DNA of 25,923 bases. Origin: CBCXVS01 sp965178525 (GTDB lineage Bacteria; Tectomicrobia; Entotheonellia; Entotheonellales; Entotheonellaceae). The first letter of the stretch is position 1. The number at the start of each line of letters is the position of its first letter. The notes beneath the pieces were generated by a model, which saw only the letters and a program-made list of their open reading frames with translations, did no database searches and was not told where the DNA came from. Below, piece after piece: positions 15,761-25,100 of the stretch. Location: contig CBCXVS010000077.1 of the NCBI GenBank assembly GCA_965178525.1, positions 1 to 25,923 on the forward strand. The letters are read 5' to 3'. Position numbers and translations under genes: made by a program.

Positions 15761-16551
15761 ATGCCATCCCCTTTCCCTGGCATGGATCCTTATCTGGAAG
15801 ACCGAGAACATTCGCGCAGCTTTCATCATCTGCTGGCCGACGAGATCATGTCGCAGCTCAATGGTCTCCTGAGCGAGCGCTATTATGCTGATGTTGAGGT
15901 GCGGACGACATTGGAAGACGTGAGCATTTCGACCGAGCAGGCCATTTTCCCGGATACGGGTGTCGTCGAAGTTGCACCCTATATGGTCATATGGTCAGTG
16001 TTGCCACGGCGACCGCGGTGCCGGCCGCGCCGATTCAGCGCGTGGCCATGCCGATGGAGCCGATGCGGTTGCGATCTGTACGTCTCTACACCACAGATAC
16101 CCGAAAGCTGGTGACTTCGATTGAGATTTTATCGCCGGTCAATAAACGCGGTGAAGGGCTCGAAGTGTACCGGCTGAAGCGCGATCGTATTCTGCGTTCG
16201 GATGTCCATTTGATTGAAATCGATCTGCTACGGGGCCACCGGCGACCGGGCTGGGAAGTGAACGATCCACCTATCGATACGGATTACATCTTGCTCGTGA
16301 ACCGTACCCAAGTCGATCATGACCGAATTTCCGAGATTTGGCCGGTCGCGCTGAACCAACCGCTGCCTCCCTTGCCTGTCCCCTTACTCGATCCTGATCC
16401 GGATGTCGTGCTTGAACTGGGCACGGCGATGTCGAGCCTCTATGAACGCGGCGCCTATGCGCGCCGTATTGACTACACAAGATCTGTCCCGCCGCCAGCC
16501 TTACGTCCTGACATGGCAACGTGGTTCAGGGATCTGTATAAGAAAAGCTGA
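15761..16551 (+). pseudogene. DUF4058 family protein, frameshifted by an 8-bp tandem duplication
   Basis: The ATG at 15761 begins MPSPFPGMDPYLEDREHSR, the DUF4058 signature opening. At 15981-15996 the octamer ATATGGTC occurs twice in tandem; deleting one copy joins VVEVAPYMV directly to SVATATAVPAAP and gives about 260 codons, the normal family length. The downstream part keeps VRLYTTDTRKLVTSIEILSPVNKR, YILLVNRTQ and the DLYKKS end. The function of DUF4058 is unknown. The lesion is a single event, so it could be recent or revertible. The 3' end meets the convergent gene at 16567 with 15 bases between. Confidence 0.85.
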
Positions 16552-16566
16552 TTCACCCCACCACTT

Positions 16567-17193
16567 CTATCGCTCGACGGACGATAAGGCCGGCAATCCT
16601 ATCGCCTGACACAAAATACCCAAAATTTTGTTCACATCTTTCACGACGTAATAGTCACTCAAATCAATAGACGTAACAGCCCCCACGAGTTTCAGGAACT
16701 TCCAAATTTCGCCCGTTGTGACCGCGCCATAAATCGTTTTAATGTCATTGCCTTCCTGTTGATTGAACATCTGTGCCGCGAACATTTCGGCGACACATTG
16801 TCCTAACCCCCCTTTGATATTTTCGTTTTTCGCTTCCACGATCATGACCACCGGAGCATTGACAAGCAATTGTTCTTTCGAGCGGCTGAGAATGTAGTCA
16901 CAGTAACCCGTGAGGCCTCGCTCCGCATCCACATTGAATTCACTACCTGAAAACAGACTGATCTGCGACTGCGCTTGCCGTCGGATTTCCAGGAGAACGG
17001 GAGCGATGATCATTTCAGAGCGGGCTTTTTCGGTATGGATGGCGATCGCCAGTTGTACCGTTTCGGCAAGGGCAGTCGAAAGCGTTGCGCTAGGTTGAAC
17101 GGGCGCGACATCCACGAACAAGTCCGGCTGTTCGTCCAGCTGTAAGCCAAAATCTTGCCGGACTTTTTTGAGGTCGAAGTCACTGTACGCCAT
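16567..17193 (-). CDS. Conserved hypothetical, PD-(D/E)xK nuclease-like
   Basis: A 208-residue cytosolic protein with an AAGGA site before the ATG. It contains GYCDYILSRS (Asp99) followed by a hydrophobic strand and VEAKNENIKGGLGQC (Glu120-x-Lys122), the D...ExK arrangement of PD-(D/E)xK nucleases. The region TEKARSEMIIAPVLLEIR near residues 54-71 supplies another conserved acid. Very similar proteins are common in cyanobacteria and are annotated only as hypothetical or type I restriction-like. Nuclease activity is inferred from the motif. It ends next to the convergent DUF4058 gene. Confidence 0.75.
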   Translation of the reverse strand: MAYSDFDLKKVRQDFGLQLDEQPDLFVDVAPVQPSATLSTALAETVQLAIAIHTEKARSEMIIAPVLLEIRRQAQSQISLFSGSEFNVDAERGLTGYCDYILSRSKEQLLVNAPVVMIVEAKNENIKGGLGQCVAEMFAAQMFNQQEGNDIKTIYGAVTTGEIWKFLKLVGAVTSIDLSDYYVVKDVNKILGILCQAIGLPALSSVER

Positions 17194-17924
17194 GACTCAG
17201 TCCTTCTGCTCGGGGTTTGGGGTTGGGGGGTGGGCACCTCCAGGATGTTCGTATCTGCCTGAGCCATGAATGGTTGTCGGATGCCACTATTTTCGCTGTT
17301 TCACGGGCCGCCGTCTAGAGCTATTTCGCAGCTCGCTTAGCGGGGGCGGTTGACGAACCAAGACCGTTCAACGGTTGCGTCTTTGGCTCTCTCTCTTTAT
17401 CCGAACGCCTGTGTTGCCGGGCTCATCCGACGCCTGATGATCGAACCGTGATGAAACTCTGCCGTTCTTTCCCCTTGAGGGGCTTAGTCTCAGTCGAGAC
17501 GGTGGCATGCCGCCATCGAGACCTCTGGCGTAACGCATTCAATCCCGTAGTGCCGCTAACAATCTCTGATATTAATAAGTGCAGTATAATTTATAGTGAA
17601 ATAGAAATAGCTTGACGAAAAACCTTCTATGCATATATTATTTATTCAGTATTTAATATATGTGAACTTTCTCATATTCTGGGCCAGAGCAAAATAAGCT
17701 CAGCGCTACTACGCTGGGTGATAAGCCTAAAATCCAGACGGCATTGCCCGGACATGGACGAGAGCCGTTTTGAATGGTGCACGCCTCGATGTCCCGAACA
17801 CGCATTTTGTATACGGAGCCCGAATATTGACCTAAACGCGGGAAGCGCGCCAAACGCTGGCGGATCATCTCTGCAATGAGCTCCCGGCCGTTTTCCAGCA
17901 CCGTTGGCGAAAGGCAGCCACGAG
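17194..17924. other. 731-base gap with AT-rich core and palindromes
   Basis: I see no convincing gene. A palindrome ACCGTT-C-AACGGT lies at 17363-17375, and CCCCTTGAGGGG and GTCTC...GAGAC repeats lie between about 17470 and 17520. The stretch 17560-17660 is much more AT-rich than its surroundings. A minus-strand frame at 17653-17901 (ENGRELIAEMIRQRL) reads like the tail of some protein but matches nothing I know. This looks like a junction left by insertion or deletion in front of the restriction locus. Confidence 0.5.
17612..17639 (+). promoter_or_regulatory. Candidate strong sigma-70 promoter for the hsd operon
   Basis: TTGACG (17612-17617) and TATATT (17634-17639), each matching the consensus at five of six positions, are 16 bases apart in the AT-rich core. 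It points toward hsdS-like at 17925, implying an untranslated leader of about 280 bases. Confidence 0.5.
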
Positions 17925-18557
17925 ATGAAGTTGAGGGATATTGCAGAGATCCAGAGCGGTTATCAGCACCGGGACAAGGCCCATCCTATCAGCATGGACT
18001 CGACCGGTACACACCGGATCATTCAGATTAAGGACCTGGACCCGGAGGAACAATTTAAGGACGAGGTCATCGAGCATGGCGGCATTGTTCCTTATGTGTG
18101 GGCCGGGGATCTGAACCGGGTGACCCCCTCGGGAGACGCCAGGCGTTACCTGGTTAGTCGGGGTGATGTGCTATTTCTCTCGCGTGGACAACGTCCCTGT
18201 GCCGTACCGATTTTGGCATCACTAAAAGACACGGTTGCGTCCTACTACTTCTATATCCTACGTCCCGATGCTGCACGCGTCAGTTCTGAATACCTGGCCT
18301 GGTTCATCAACCAGTCCACTGCGCAAGCGTTTCTAGAGCGCCTGCAGCGGGGATCGCATATCCAGATCATACCAAAATCCGCTTTTGAGGAACTCGAGGT
18401 GATCGTGCCGCCCCTGGTCACACAATGCGCCATTGCCAAGCTAGAGCGCTTGCGACAGAAGGAAGAACACATCATGAGCCGCTTGGTCCAGGCGCGCAGG
18501 CGGCTGGTCAATGGCCTGGCGCTTCGCGCTGCACAGGAACATCATGCCACCGAATAG
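17925..18557 (+). CDS. hsdS: Half-size type I specificity subunit (HsdS-like, one TRD)
   Basis: With the ATG at 17925 (GAAAGG upstream; a TTG at 17904 is less likely) the protein has 210 residues, about half a normal HsdS. It starts MKLRDIAEIQSGYQHRD, has HRIIQIKDLDP, RYLVSRGDVLFLSRGQ and YYFYILRP, then the conserved region GSHIQIIPKSAFEELEVIVPPL and a C-terminal coiled helix (IAKLERLRQKEEHIMSRL). This is a single target-recognition domain plus one spacer helix. Known half-size HsdS proteins can dimerise to recognise symmetrical sites. It is followed 12 bases later by hsdM and is intact, unlike the second hsdS. Confidence 0.85.
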   Translation: MKLRDIAEIQSGYQHRDKAHPISMDSTGTHRIIQIKDLDPEEQFKDEVIEHGGIVPYVWAGDLNRVTPSGDARRYLVSRGDVLFLSRGQRPCAVPILASLKDTVASYYFYILRPDAARVSSEYLAWFINQSTAQAFLERLQRGSHIQIIPKSAFEELEVIVPPLVTQCAIAKLERLRQKEEHIMSRLVQARRRLVNGLALRAAQEHHATE

Positions 18558-18569
18558 GAGCCTATAGAT

Positions 18570-20063
18570 ATGGCAGACCGTGTGTCACAAACGGAGATTA
18601 ACGATATGGCCTGGCGGGCATGCGACACGTTTCGAGGCACCCTCGACCCGGCGCAATATAAAGACTACATCCTCGTGATGCTCTATATCAAATATATGAG
18701 CGATCTGTGGAAGGACAAACGGGAGCAGTATGAAGCGCGTTATCAAGGTGAGCAGCAGCGTATCGAGCGCGCCCTGGCACGTGAGCGCTTCGTCGTACCG
18801 CCGCAGGCCGATTTCGATTACCTCTATGCGAAAAGACGTGAGGCCAACATTGGGGAATTGATCAACATCGCGCTCGAGAACATTGAAGACGCCAACAAGA
18901 CCAAGCTGGAAAACGTCTTTCGCAACATCGACTTCAACAGTGAGCCGTATTTGGGCCAGACGCGGGAACGGAATCGCCGGCTAGTGAGCCTGCTGGAAGA
19001 CTTTGCCAATCCCAAACTGGATCTGCGGCCCTCCAGAATCGGCCACCAAGATATCATCGGCAACACTTATGAATATCTGATCAGTCATTTCGCCAGCGAT
19101 GCCGGCAAGAAGGGTGGCGAGTTCTATACCCCGCCGGAGGTCGCCACCCTCCTGGCCCGCTTACTTGCCCCCCAGCCCGGTGACCGTATTGGTGATCCGG
19201 CGTGCGGTTCGGGCTCACTGCTCATCCGCGTCGCCCGGCAAGTCGGTGACAAGAACTTTGCCCTTTTTGGCCAGGAGTCCAACGGCTCTACGTGGGCGCT
19301 ATGCCGGATGAATATGTTTCTACATGAAATGGACCATGCCCGCATCGAGTGGTGCAACACCATCACCAATCCACGCCTGGTGGAAGGCGACAGCCTGATG
19401 AAATTCAATATCGTGGTCGCCAATCCGCCATTTTCCCTCGACAAATGGGGCGCAGATGAAGCCGCCAACGACCGCTTCAACCGTTTCTGGCGCGGCATTC
19501 CGCCCAAGAGCAAGGGGGATTATGCCTTCATCAGTCATATGATCGAAATCGCCCTGGCCGATGAGGGCCGCGTGGGTGTGATCGTCCCACATGGGGTACT
19601 CTTCCGTGGTGGAGCCGAGGGTAAGATTCGTCAGAAGCTGATCGAGGAGAACTTGCTCAAGGCGGTCGTCGGTCTGCCTGCCAATCTGTTTTTCGGCACA
19701 GGTATCCCGGCGGCAATCCTCGTCTTTGATAAAGCTAAAAACACCGACGACGTGCTTTTCGTCGATGCGAGTCGTGAGTATCTGGACGGCAAAAATCAAA
19801 ACAGGCTCCGGGATCAGGATATTGAGAAAATCGTCGCGGCGTACCAACGCTTTCAGTCGGAGGATAAATACGCCTACCGAGCGACATTCGACGAGATCGA
19901 GGAGAATGATTTTAACCTCAACATCCCGCGTTATGTGGATACCTTTGAGGAAGAGGAGGAGGTCGATATTCTAGCAGTGCAGAAGGAGATAGAGGGACTT
20001 GAGGCAGAGCTTGTGACGGTTCGGAAGCAGATGAACGAATATCTCAAGGAGCTTGGACTGTGA
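18570..20063 (+). CDS. hsdM: Type I restriction-modification DNA adenine methyltransferase HsdM
   Basis: 497 residues, typical for HsdM. The N-terminal helical domain (MAWRACDTFRGTLDPAQYKDYILVMLYIKYMSD) is followed by GGEFYTPPEVATLLARLL, SAM-binding motif I DPACGSGSLL (residues 209-218) and catalytic NPPF (285-288). A C-terminal acidic, coiled segment (EVDILAVQKEIEGLEAELVTVRKQM) should contact HsdS. It methylates adenine N6 at the target site and forms the M2S complex. Start: GGAG about ten bases upstream. Its stop overlaps the GTG of the next hsdS (GTGA). Confidence 0.97.
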   Translation: MADRVSQTEINDMAWRACDTFRGTLDPAQYKDYILVMLYIKYMSDLWKDKREQYEARYQGEQQRIERALARERFVVPPQADFDYLYAKRREANIGELINIALENIEDANKTKLENVFRNIDFNSEPYLGQTRERNRRLVSLLEDFANPKLDLRPSRIGHQDIIGNTYEYLISHFASDAGKKGGEFYTPPEVATLLARLLAPQPGDRIGDPACGSGSLLIRVARQVGDKNFALFGQESNGSTWALCRMNMFLHEMDHARIEWCNTITNPRLVEGDSLMKFNIVVANPPFSLDKWGADEAANDRFNRFWRGIPPKSKGDYAFISHMIEIALADEGRVGVIVPHGVLFRGGAEGKIRQKLIEENLLKAVVGLPANLFFGTGIPAAILVFDKAKNTDDVLFVDASREYLDGKNQNRLRDQDIEKIVAAYQRFQSEDKYAYRATFDEIEENDFNLNIPRYVDTFEEEEEVDILAVQKEIEGLEAELVTVRKQMNEYLKELGL

Positions 20064-21222
20064 TACCTGAAGGTTGGCAAAGGCTTCCACTTGACCATGT
20101 TGCTTTAATTCAGACTGGTTTGGCAAAAAGTCAGAAGAATTTGACAGATCCTGTTGAAGTACCATATTTGCGCGTGGCGAATGTTCAGGATGGATATCTC
20201 GATTTAACCAATATTAAATTGATTAAAGTAGAAAAAAACAAAATTCATAGATACATGTTATATCGTGGTGATGTATTACTTACTGAGGGTGGTGATTTTG
20301 ATAAATTAGGACGTGTAGCCGTTTGGGAAGAAGAAGTAGAACCTTGTTTACATCAAAATCATGTCTTTGTTGTCCGTCCTCAACCAGTGTCCTATTGTCT
20401 TATTTCCTTTCTTTACAAGCAGAGAGCCCATATGGGAAAGCATACTTTCTGAAATGCTCTAAACAAACCATGAATTTAGCGAGTATAAATTCATCACAGT
20501 TAAAAGAGTTTCCTGTTTTACTCCCACCAATTTTAGAACAAAAGAAAATTGTTGAAATTCTTTCGACGTGGAGCAACGCAATCGCTCAAACAGAGAAGCT
20601 GATCGAGGCCAAGCGGAAGCTGAAGAAGGGTCTTATGCATCAGCTCCTCACTGGCAAGCGACGATTTCCAAAGTTTAATAAATCACGGAAAAAAGTACGG
20701 CTGGAAGATGTATGCAAAATTGCTTACGGCAAGTCGTAGAAGAGTGTCGTATCTGAGAACGGCTCGTACCCAATATGGGGTACAAGAGGCATTGTAGGTT
20801 ATGCAAAAGAGTATCTTTACGATAAGCCATCTGTAATATTAGGACGAAAGGGCACAATCGATCGTCCTATGATGTCTACTAAGCCGTTTTGGGCGATTGA
20901 CACAACTTTTTATACCGAGATAAAAGACGGTATTGATCCATACTGGCTTTATCAGCGACTTCTTTTTATTCCCTGGCGTAAATTCAATGAAACTTCAGGA
21001 GTTCCTAGTTTATCGCGAGAAACCGTTTACAAGATTCGGATCGACATACCTGATACGGAGGAGCAGATAAATATTGCTGCTATACTAAGTAAAGTGGACC
21101 GACAGATCGAGTCGCTAGACTGTTTGTTAAACAACTTTGAGGAACAAAAACGTAGCTTGATGCAGAAACTTCTGACAGGCCAAATTCGGATCAAAGCAAC
21201 CGAGGAGATGGTGAGTTCGTGA
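20060..21222 (+). pseudogene. hsdS: Full-size HsdS specificity subunit, frameshifted and amber-interrupted
   Basis: The GTG at 20060 overlaps the hsdM stop. The first target-recognition domain runs from MIPEGWQRLPLDHVALIQTG to NHVFVVRPQ. Around 20380-20390 the frame changes by one base, and the next frame continues SVLLSYFLSL, YGKAYFLKCSKQTMNLASINSSQLKEFPVLLPPI and the helix MHQLLTGKRRF. TAG at 20737-20739 then interrupts KIAYGKS-x-KS at the start of the second domain, which continues in frame to TGA at 21220 (PIWGTRGIVGYAKEY, SLMQKLLTGQIRI). Repaired, it would be about 387 residues, the normal size. The region is distinctly richer in A and T than hsdM and hsdR, as expected for an acquired specificity gene. 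Confidence 0.88.
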
Positions 21223-21293
21223 CTACAACTCGATGAATCTGCGCCACGGCTACCTGCTCTTTGCGATCAGAACGCCTGAGGAGATTATAAGTT

Positions 21294-21467
21294 ATGAAGA
21301 AGAATAAAAAATCCTTTGATGCCGTACACATGATGCGGCGGATCCGAGACAGCCTGAGTGAGCAGTGCAAAGATATGACCTTTGAAGAACAAAAGCAGTA
21401 CATGAGGGAGCGCCTCAGTAACAAGCCGACGGAGGCGCAGCCTAGGTCGAGCTATGAACGAGCATAA
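21294..21467 (+). CDS. Small charged protein (57 aa), antitoxin-operon type
   Basis: A 57-residue protein starting MKKNKKSFDAVHMMRRIRD, then SLSEQCKDMTFEEQKQYMRERLS. It is highly charged and helical, with no membrane segment. GAGGAG lies ten bases upstream. I do not recognise a named family, but similar short MMRxIRDxLSEExKDMxFEE proteins occur beside CopG-type antitoxins. Its end overlaps the next gene by 14 bases. It lies between hsdS and hsdR. Confidence 0.55.
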   Translation: MKKNKKSFDAVHMMRRIRDSLSEQCKDMTFEEQKQYMRERLSNKPTEAQPRSSYERA

Positions 21468-21729
21468 AGACACCCCACGCACCAGCATTTCCAAGGCCCG
21501 GAGTCTGGAAGAGATCGCTGATTTCTGGGATACCCATAGCTTGGATGACTATTGGGACCAAACTCACGAGGCGACATTCGAAGTCCGGGCACAACGTCGA
21601 CGGCGAATTACGCTTGACCCCGATGTGTATGCCCAGGTTGAGGCCCAGGCCCATACACGGGGTGTTTTGCCGGAAACTTTGGTCAACCTGTGGCTGATGG
21701 AGCGTCTCAAAGAGCGCGAGAAAGCCTAA
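21454..21729 (+). CDS. CopG/BrnA-like antitoxin
   Basis: A 91-residue protein. SLEEIADFWDTHSLDDYWDQTHEATFEVR at about 17-45 is a signature of CopG-like antitoxins, and RRRRITLDPDVYAQVEAQAHTRGVLPETLVNLWLMERL at about 49-86 is a ribbon-helix-helix DNA-binding domain. The start overlaps the upstream small gene, suggesting translational coupling. No toxin gene is obvious next to it; the 57-residue protein is the only partner candidate. It may autoregulate the small gene cluster. Confidence 0.75.
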   Translation: MNEHKDTPRTSISKARSLEEIADFWDTHSLDDYWDQTHEATFEVRAQRRRRITLDPDVYAQVEAQAHTRGVLPETLVNLWLMERLKEREKA

Positions 21730-21811
21730 CAACAGGATGACTTTGGCTGGTATTCCGATACGCTCCATAGCAGCAGGTTATCCACGGCAGGGCACATGGA
21801 GAGAATAACGA

Positions 21812-22042
21812 ATGCTTCCCGGTAAGATGGGCCATACCTTGCAGGCGTGGCCAGCCTTATCACACTTGGTATACGTTCCCCATATAGAAGAAGAATATGC
21901 GCGTCTGGTAGCACTACTGGACAGCCTTATTGATGAAGTCGGGGAGGATGAAACGCATCCCCTTGCATCGCTCATGGAAATTGTGGGCGTCCTTATTGAG
22001 CGTTACGAAAAGGAACATGTTTCTGAGCATACCCGTGAATAG
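21812..22042 (+). CDS. Short HigA-like protein lacking an HTH (76 aa)
   Basis: A 76-residue protein with GGAGAG before the ATG. LSHLVYVPHIEEEYARLVALLDSLIDEVGEDETHPLASLMEIVGVLIERYEKEHV resembles the N-terminal region of HigA-like antitoxins, where an HTH domain would normally follow; here the frame ends at TAG shortly after. It could be a free-standing form or a truncated one. It lies 86 bases before hsdR in the same direction. Confidence 0.6.
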   Translation: MLPGKMGHTLQAWPALSHLVYVPHIEEEYARLVALLDSLIDEVGEDETHPLASLMEIVGVLIERYEKEHVSEHTRE

Positions 22043-22128
22043 CGGGCCTGTTTCCCTGCTGATATCCGGACTGTCCTCTAGCGCAGGTCAAACGTCGCGC
22101 CTAAAAGTCGTCTTGAGAGGTAACAACT

Positions 22129-25100
22129 ATGCACCCAACCCCATCTTTCAAAGAAGACCACATCTCGCAGATGCCGGCGCTACAGCTCTTGCAGAATCTC
22201 GGTTACACCTACCTGACGCCGGAGGAGGCACTGGTATTGCGTGGTGGGCGCAAACGCGTCGTGCTTCTCGAGGGCATCCTGGCCGAACAGCTCCGCAAAA
22301 TCAATCGCATCCGCTTCAAGGGCAAGGCATACCCATTTAGTGAAGGCAATATCCTCTCTGCTATCGAGACGCTCAAAGACTTCGTCTATGACGGCCTGGT
22401 ACGCACCAACGAGAAAATCTACGATCTGCTGTGCCTGGGCCGCAGCCTGCAGCAGGCCATCGACGGCGACACCCGGAGCTTTCCGCTGCATTATATCGAC
22501 TGGACCAACTGGCGGAACAATGCCTTTCACGTCACCGAGGAGTTCAGCGTCGAGCGTACCGGCAGTCATGAAACCCGGCGGCCGGATATGGTGCTGTTTG
22601 TCAACGGCATTCCACTTGCCGTGATCGAATGCAAGCGGCCGGACATCAAGGAGCCTATCGCAGAGGCCATCAGCCAGCATCTGCGCAACCAACGAGAAGA
22701 CGAGATTCCCAAGCTGTTCCTGTACACGCAGTTGCTCCTGGCCATCTCGAAAAATGAGGCGAAGTACGCTACAGTAGGCACACCGGCAAAATTCTGGCTG
22801 GTGTGGAAAGAACGGGGTGATCAACGGTCGATTGAGGATGACATTGGACGGTATGTCAATGTTGAACTGACTGAAGAGCAAGTCAACACCCTCTACGGCT
22901 ATTGCGACTGGTGGGCCGGGGAAGGCGCCGAGTCATATGCCGTGCTGAAGCGCCAGATCACCGAACAGGACCGGGCGCTGTACAGCCTGTGCCGCCCGGC
23001 GCGCTTGCTGGAGCTCATGTACCGCTACACGCTCTTTGACGCGGGTGAGAAGAAGGTGGCCCGGTATCAGCAGTACATTTGCGTACGCAAGATTCTCGAC
23101 CGCATCCGTGAGGTGCAAAAAGGCGGTACACGGCAAGGCGGTGTGGTCTGGCATACCCAGGGGAGCGGCAAGGGTCTAACCATGGTGATGCTGGCCACGG
23201 GGATTGCCCTGGAGAAGGGGCTGGACAACTTCAAGATCGTTCTGGTCACCGACCGCGTGGACCTCGATGACCAGATTTACAAGACCTTCGGTCATTGCGG
23301 CGCGGAACCGCTGCAGGCCAGAACCGGCAAGCACTTGTCGCAGCTTGTTGCCAGCCACAAAGAGCGCATCATCACCACAGTGATCGATAAATTCGAAGCG
23401 GCAGTAGGCAACAATGCCGTGCGCAATGACAATCCCAACATTTTTGTCCTGGTGGATGAAGGCCACCGGGGGCAGTATGGCGAGTTGCATGCCAGGATGC
23501 GTAAGGTGTTGCCGAACGCCTGTTTCATCGGTTTCACCGGCACGCCAGTCATGAAAAAGGAAAAGAACACGCTTGAACGCTTTGGCGGACTCATCGACAC
23601 CTACACCATCAGTCAGGCGGTCAAAGACCAAGCCGTGGTGCCGCTGTTGTACGAGGGGCGGCACGTCGACCAGAAGGTGGACAGCGAGTCGATTGATACC
23701 TGGTTCGATCGCATTACCGCGAACCTGTCAACAGAGCAACGGGCCGACCTCAAGAAAAAATTCACCACGACGGATCAGCTCAACAAGGCCCAGCAGAAAG
23801 TCATGCGGATTGCCTGGGACATCAGTGAGCACTATCGCGACAACTGGCAGGGAACGCCCTACAAGGCTCAATTGGTGGCCCAGGACAAGTCCACGGCGCT
23901 GCTATACAAGCACTACCTGGACGAGTTCGGCATGGTCAACTCGGAGGTCCTCATCTCACCCCCGGATGACCAGCAGGGCAACGAAGGCGTCGAGGGCGAT
24001 AATCCACAGGCGGTGCAAGCGTTTTGGAAGCGGATGATGGCCCGCTTTGGCAGCGAAAAAGAATACAAACGACAACTGATCAATGCGTTCAAGCAGGCGG
24101 ACGAGCCCGAAATCATCATTGTGGTTGACATGCTGCTCACCGGGTTTGATGCGCCGCGTAATACGGTTTTGTATCTCACCCGAATGCTCCAAGGACACAC
24201 CTTGCTACAGGCTATCGCGCGTGTAAACCGCCTCTATGATGGGAAGGATTTCGGTTACATCATCGACTATCGCGGGGTGCTGCAGAATCTCGACGCGGCG
24301 CTGGACATCTACGGCACGCTGTCCGAGTTCGACCCCGAAGGGCTCGACGACCTCTGTGCCACGCTGACTGACGTGAGCCACGAAACCAACAAGCTGCCTC
24401 AGCGCCATTCGGATCTGTGGGAGCTATTCAAGGGCGTGCAGAACAAGCGTGACGCGGAGGACTATGAGCGGCTCCTGGCCGATGAGGCCCTACGGACCAG
24501 GTTCAAGGAGCGGTTGTCGATCTGTGCTCGTACGCTAGCGATTGCGCTTGCATCGGTGCGATTTCTTGAAGAGACGCCGGGAGACAAGATCGACAAGTAT
24601 AAACAGGACTTGAAGTTTTTCATGCGGCTGCATGTCGCCGTGCGCAGGCGCTATGCCGAGGCCGTCGATTTCAAGGAATACGAAGGAAAAATCAAGAAGC
24701 TCCTTGACACCCACGTTGGCACCGGAGAGGTCGAAAAGATTACCGATCTGGTCAACATTTTCGATGCCGAGGCCTTTGCCAGCGAAGTCGAAAAGCTCGG
24801 AAATACGGCCTCCAAGGCCGATACCATCGCCCACCGTACGAAGAGGACCATTGAGGAACGGATGGAGGAGGATCCGGCCTTTTACCGGAAGTTTTCCGAG
24901 CTGTTAGCGCAGGCCATTGCCGCGTTCCGCCAGCAGCGTCTTTCGGACGCAGAATATTTGGGCAAGGTGACGGACATCGCCGAGAAAGTGAAGAATCGAA
25001 CCGGCGACGATATCCCCCCCATCCTCGCCCATCACGACGTGGCGAAGGCGTTCTACGGCGTGCTGCTTGGGATATTCAGCCAATATGTCGAGAACGATTT

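Noticed and set aside
17470..17520. Palindromes in the gap as CRISPR repeats
   Set aside because: The repeated elements differ from each other and there is no regular spacing or direct repeat.
17653..17901. 82-codon minus-strand frame as a gene
   Set aside because: Only its first 50 or so residues look protein-like, the rest is AT-rich gap sequence, and no family is recognised; noted only as a possible remnant.
3820..20739. Genome-wide reassignment of TAG as a sense codon
   Set aside because: The in-frame TAGs replace different residues (probably Gln and Trp), and TAG serves as the normal stop of higA, the half-size hsdS and the 76-residue gene.
21234..21308. Short frame (MNLRHGYLLFAIRTPEE) after the broken hsdS
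   Set aside because: It overlaps the start of the 57-residue gene, lacks a ribosome site, and is too short to identify; it may be a remnant.
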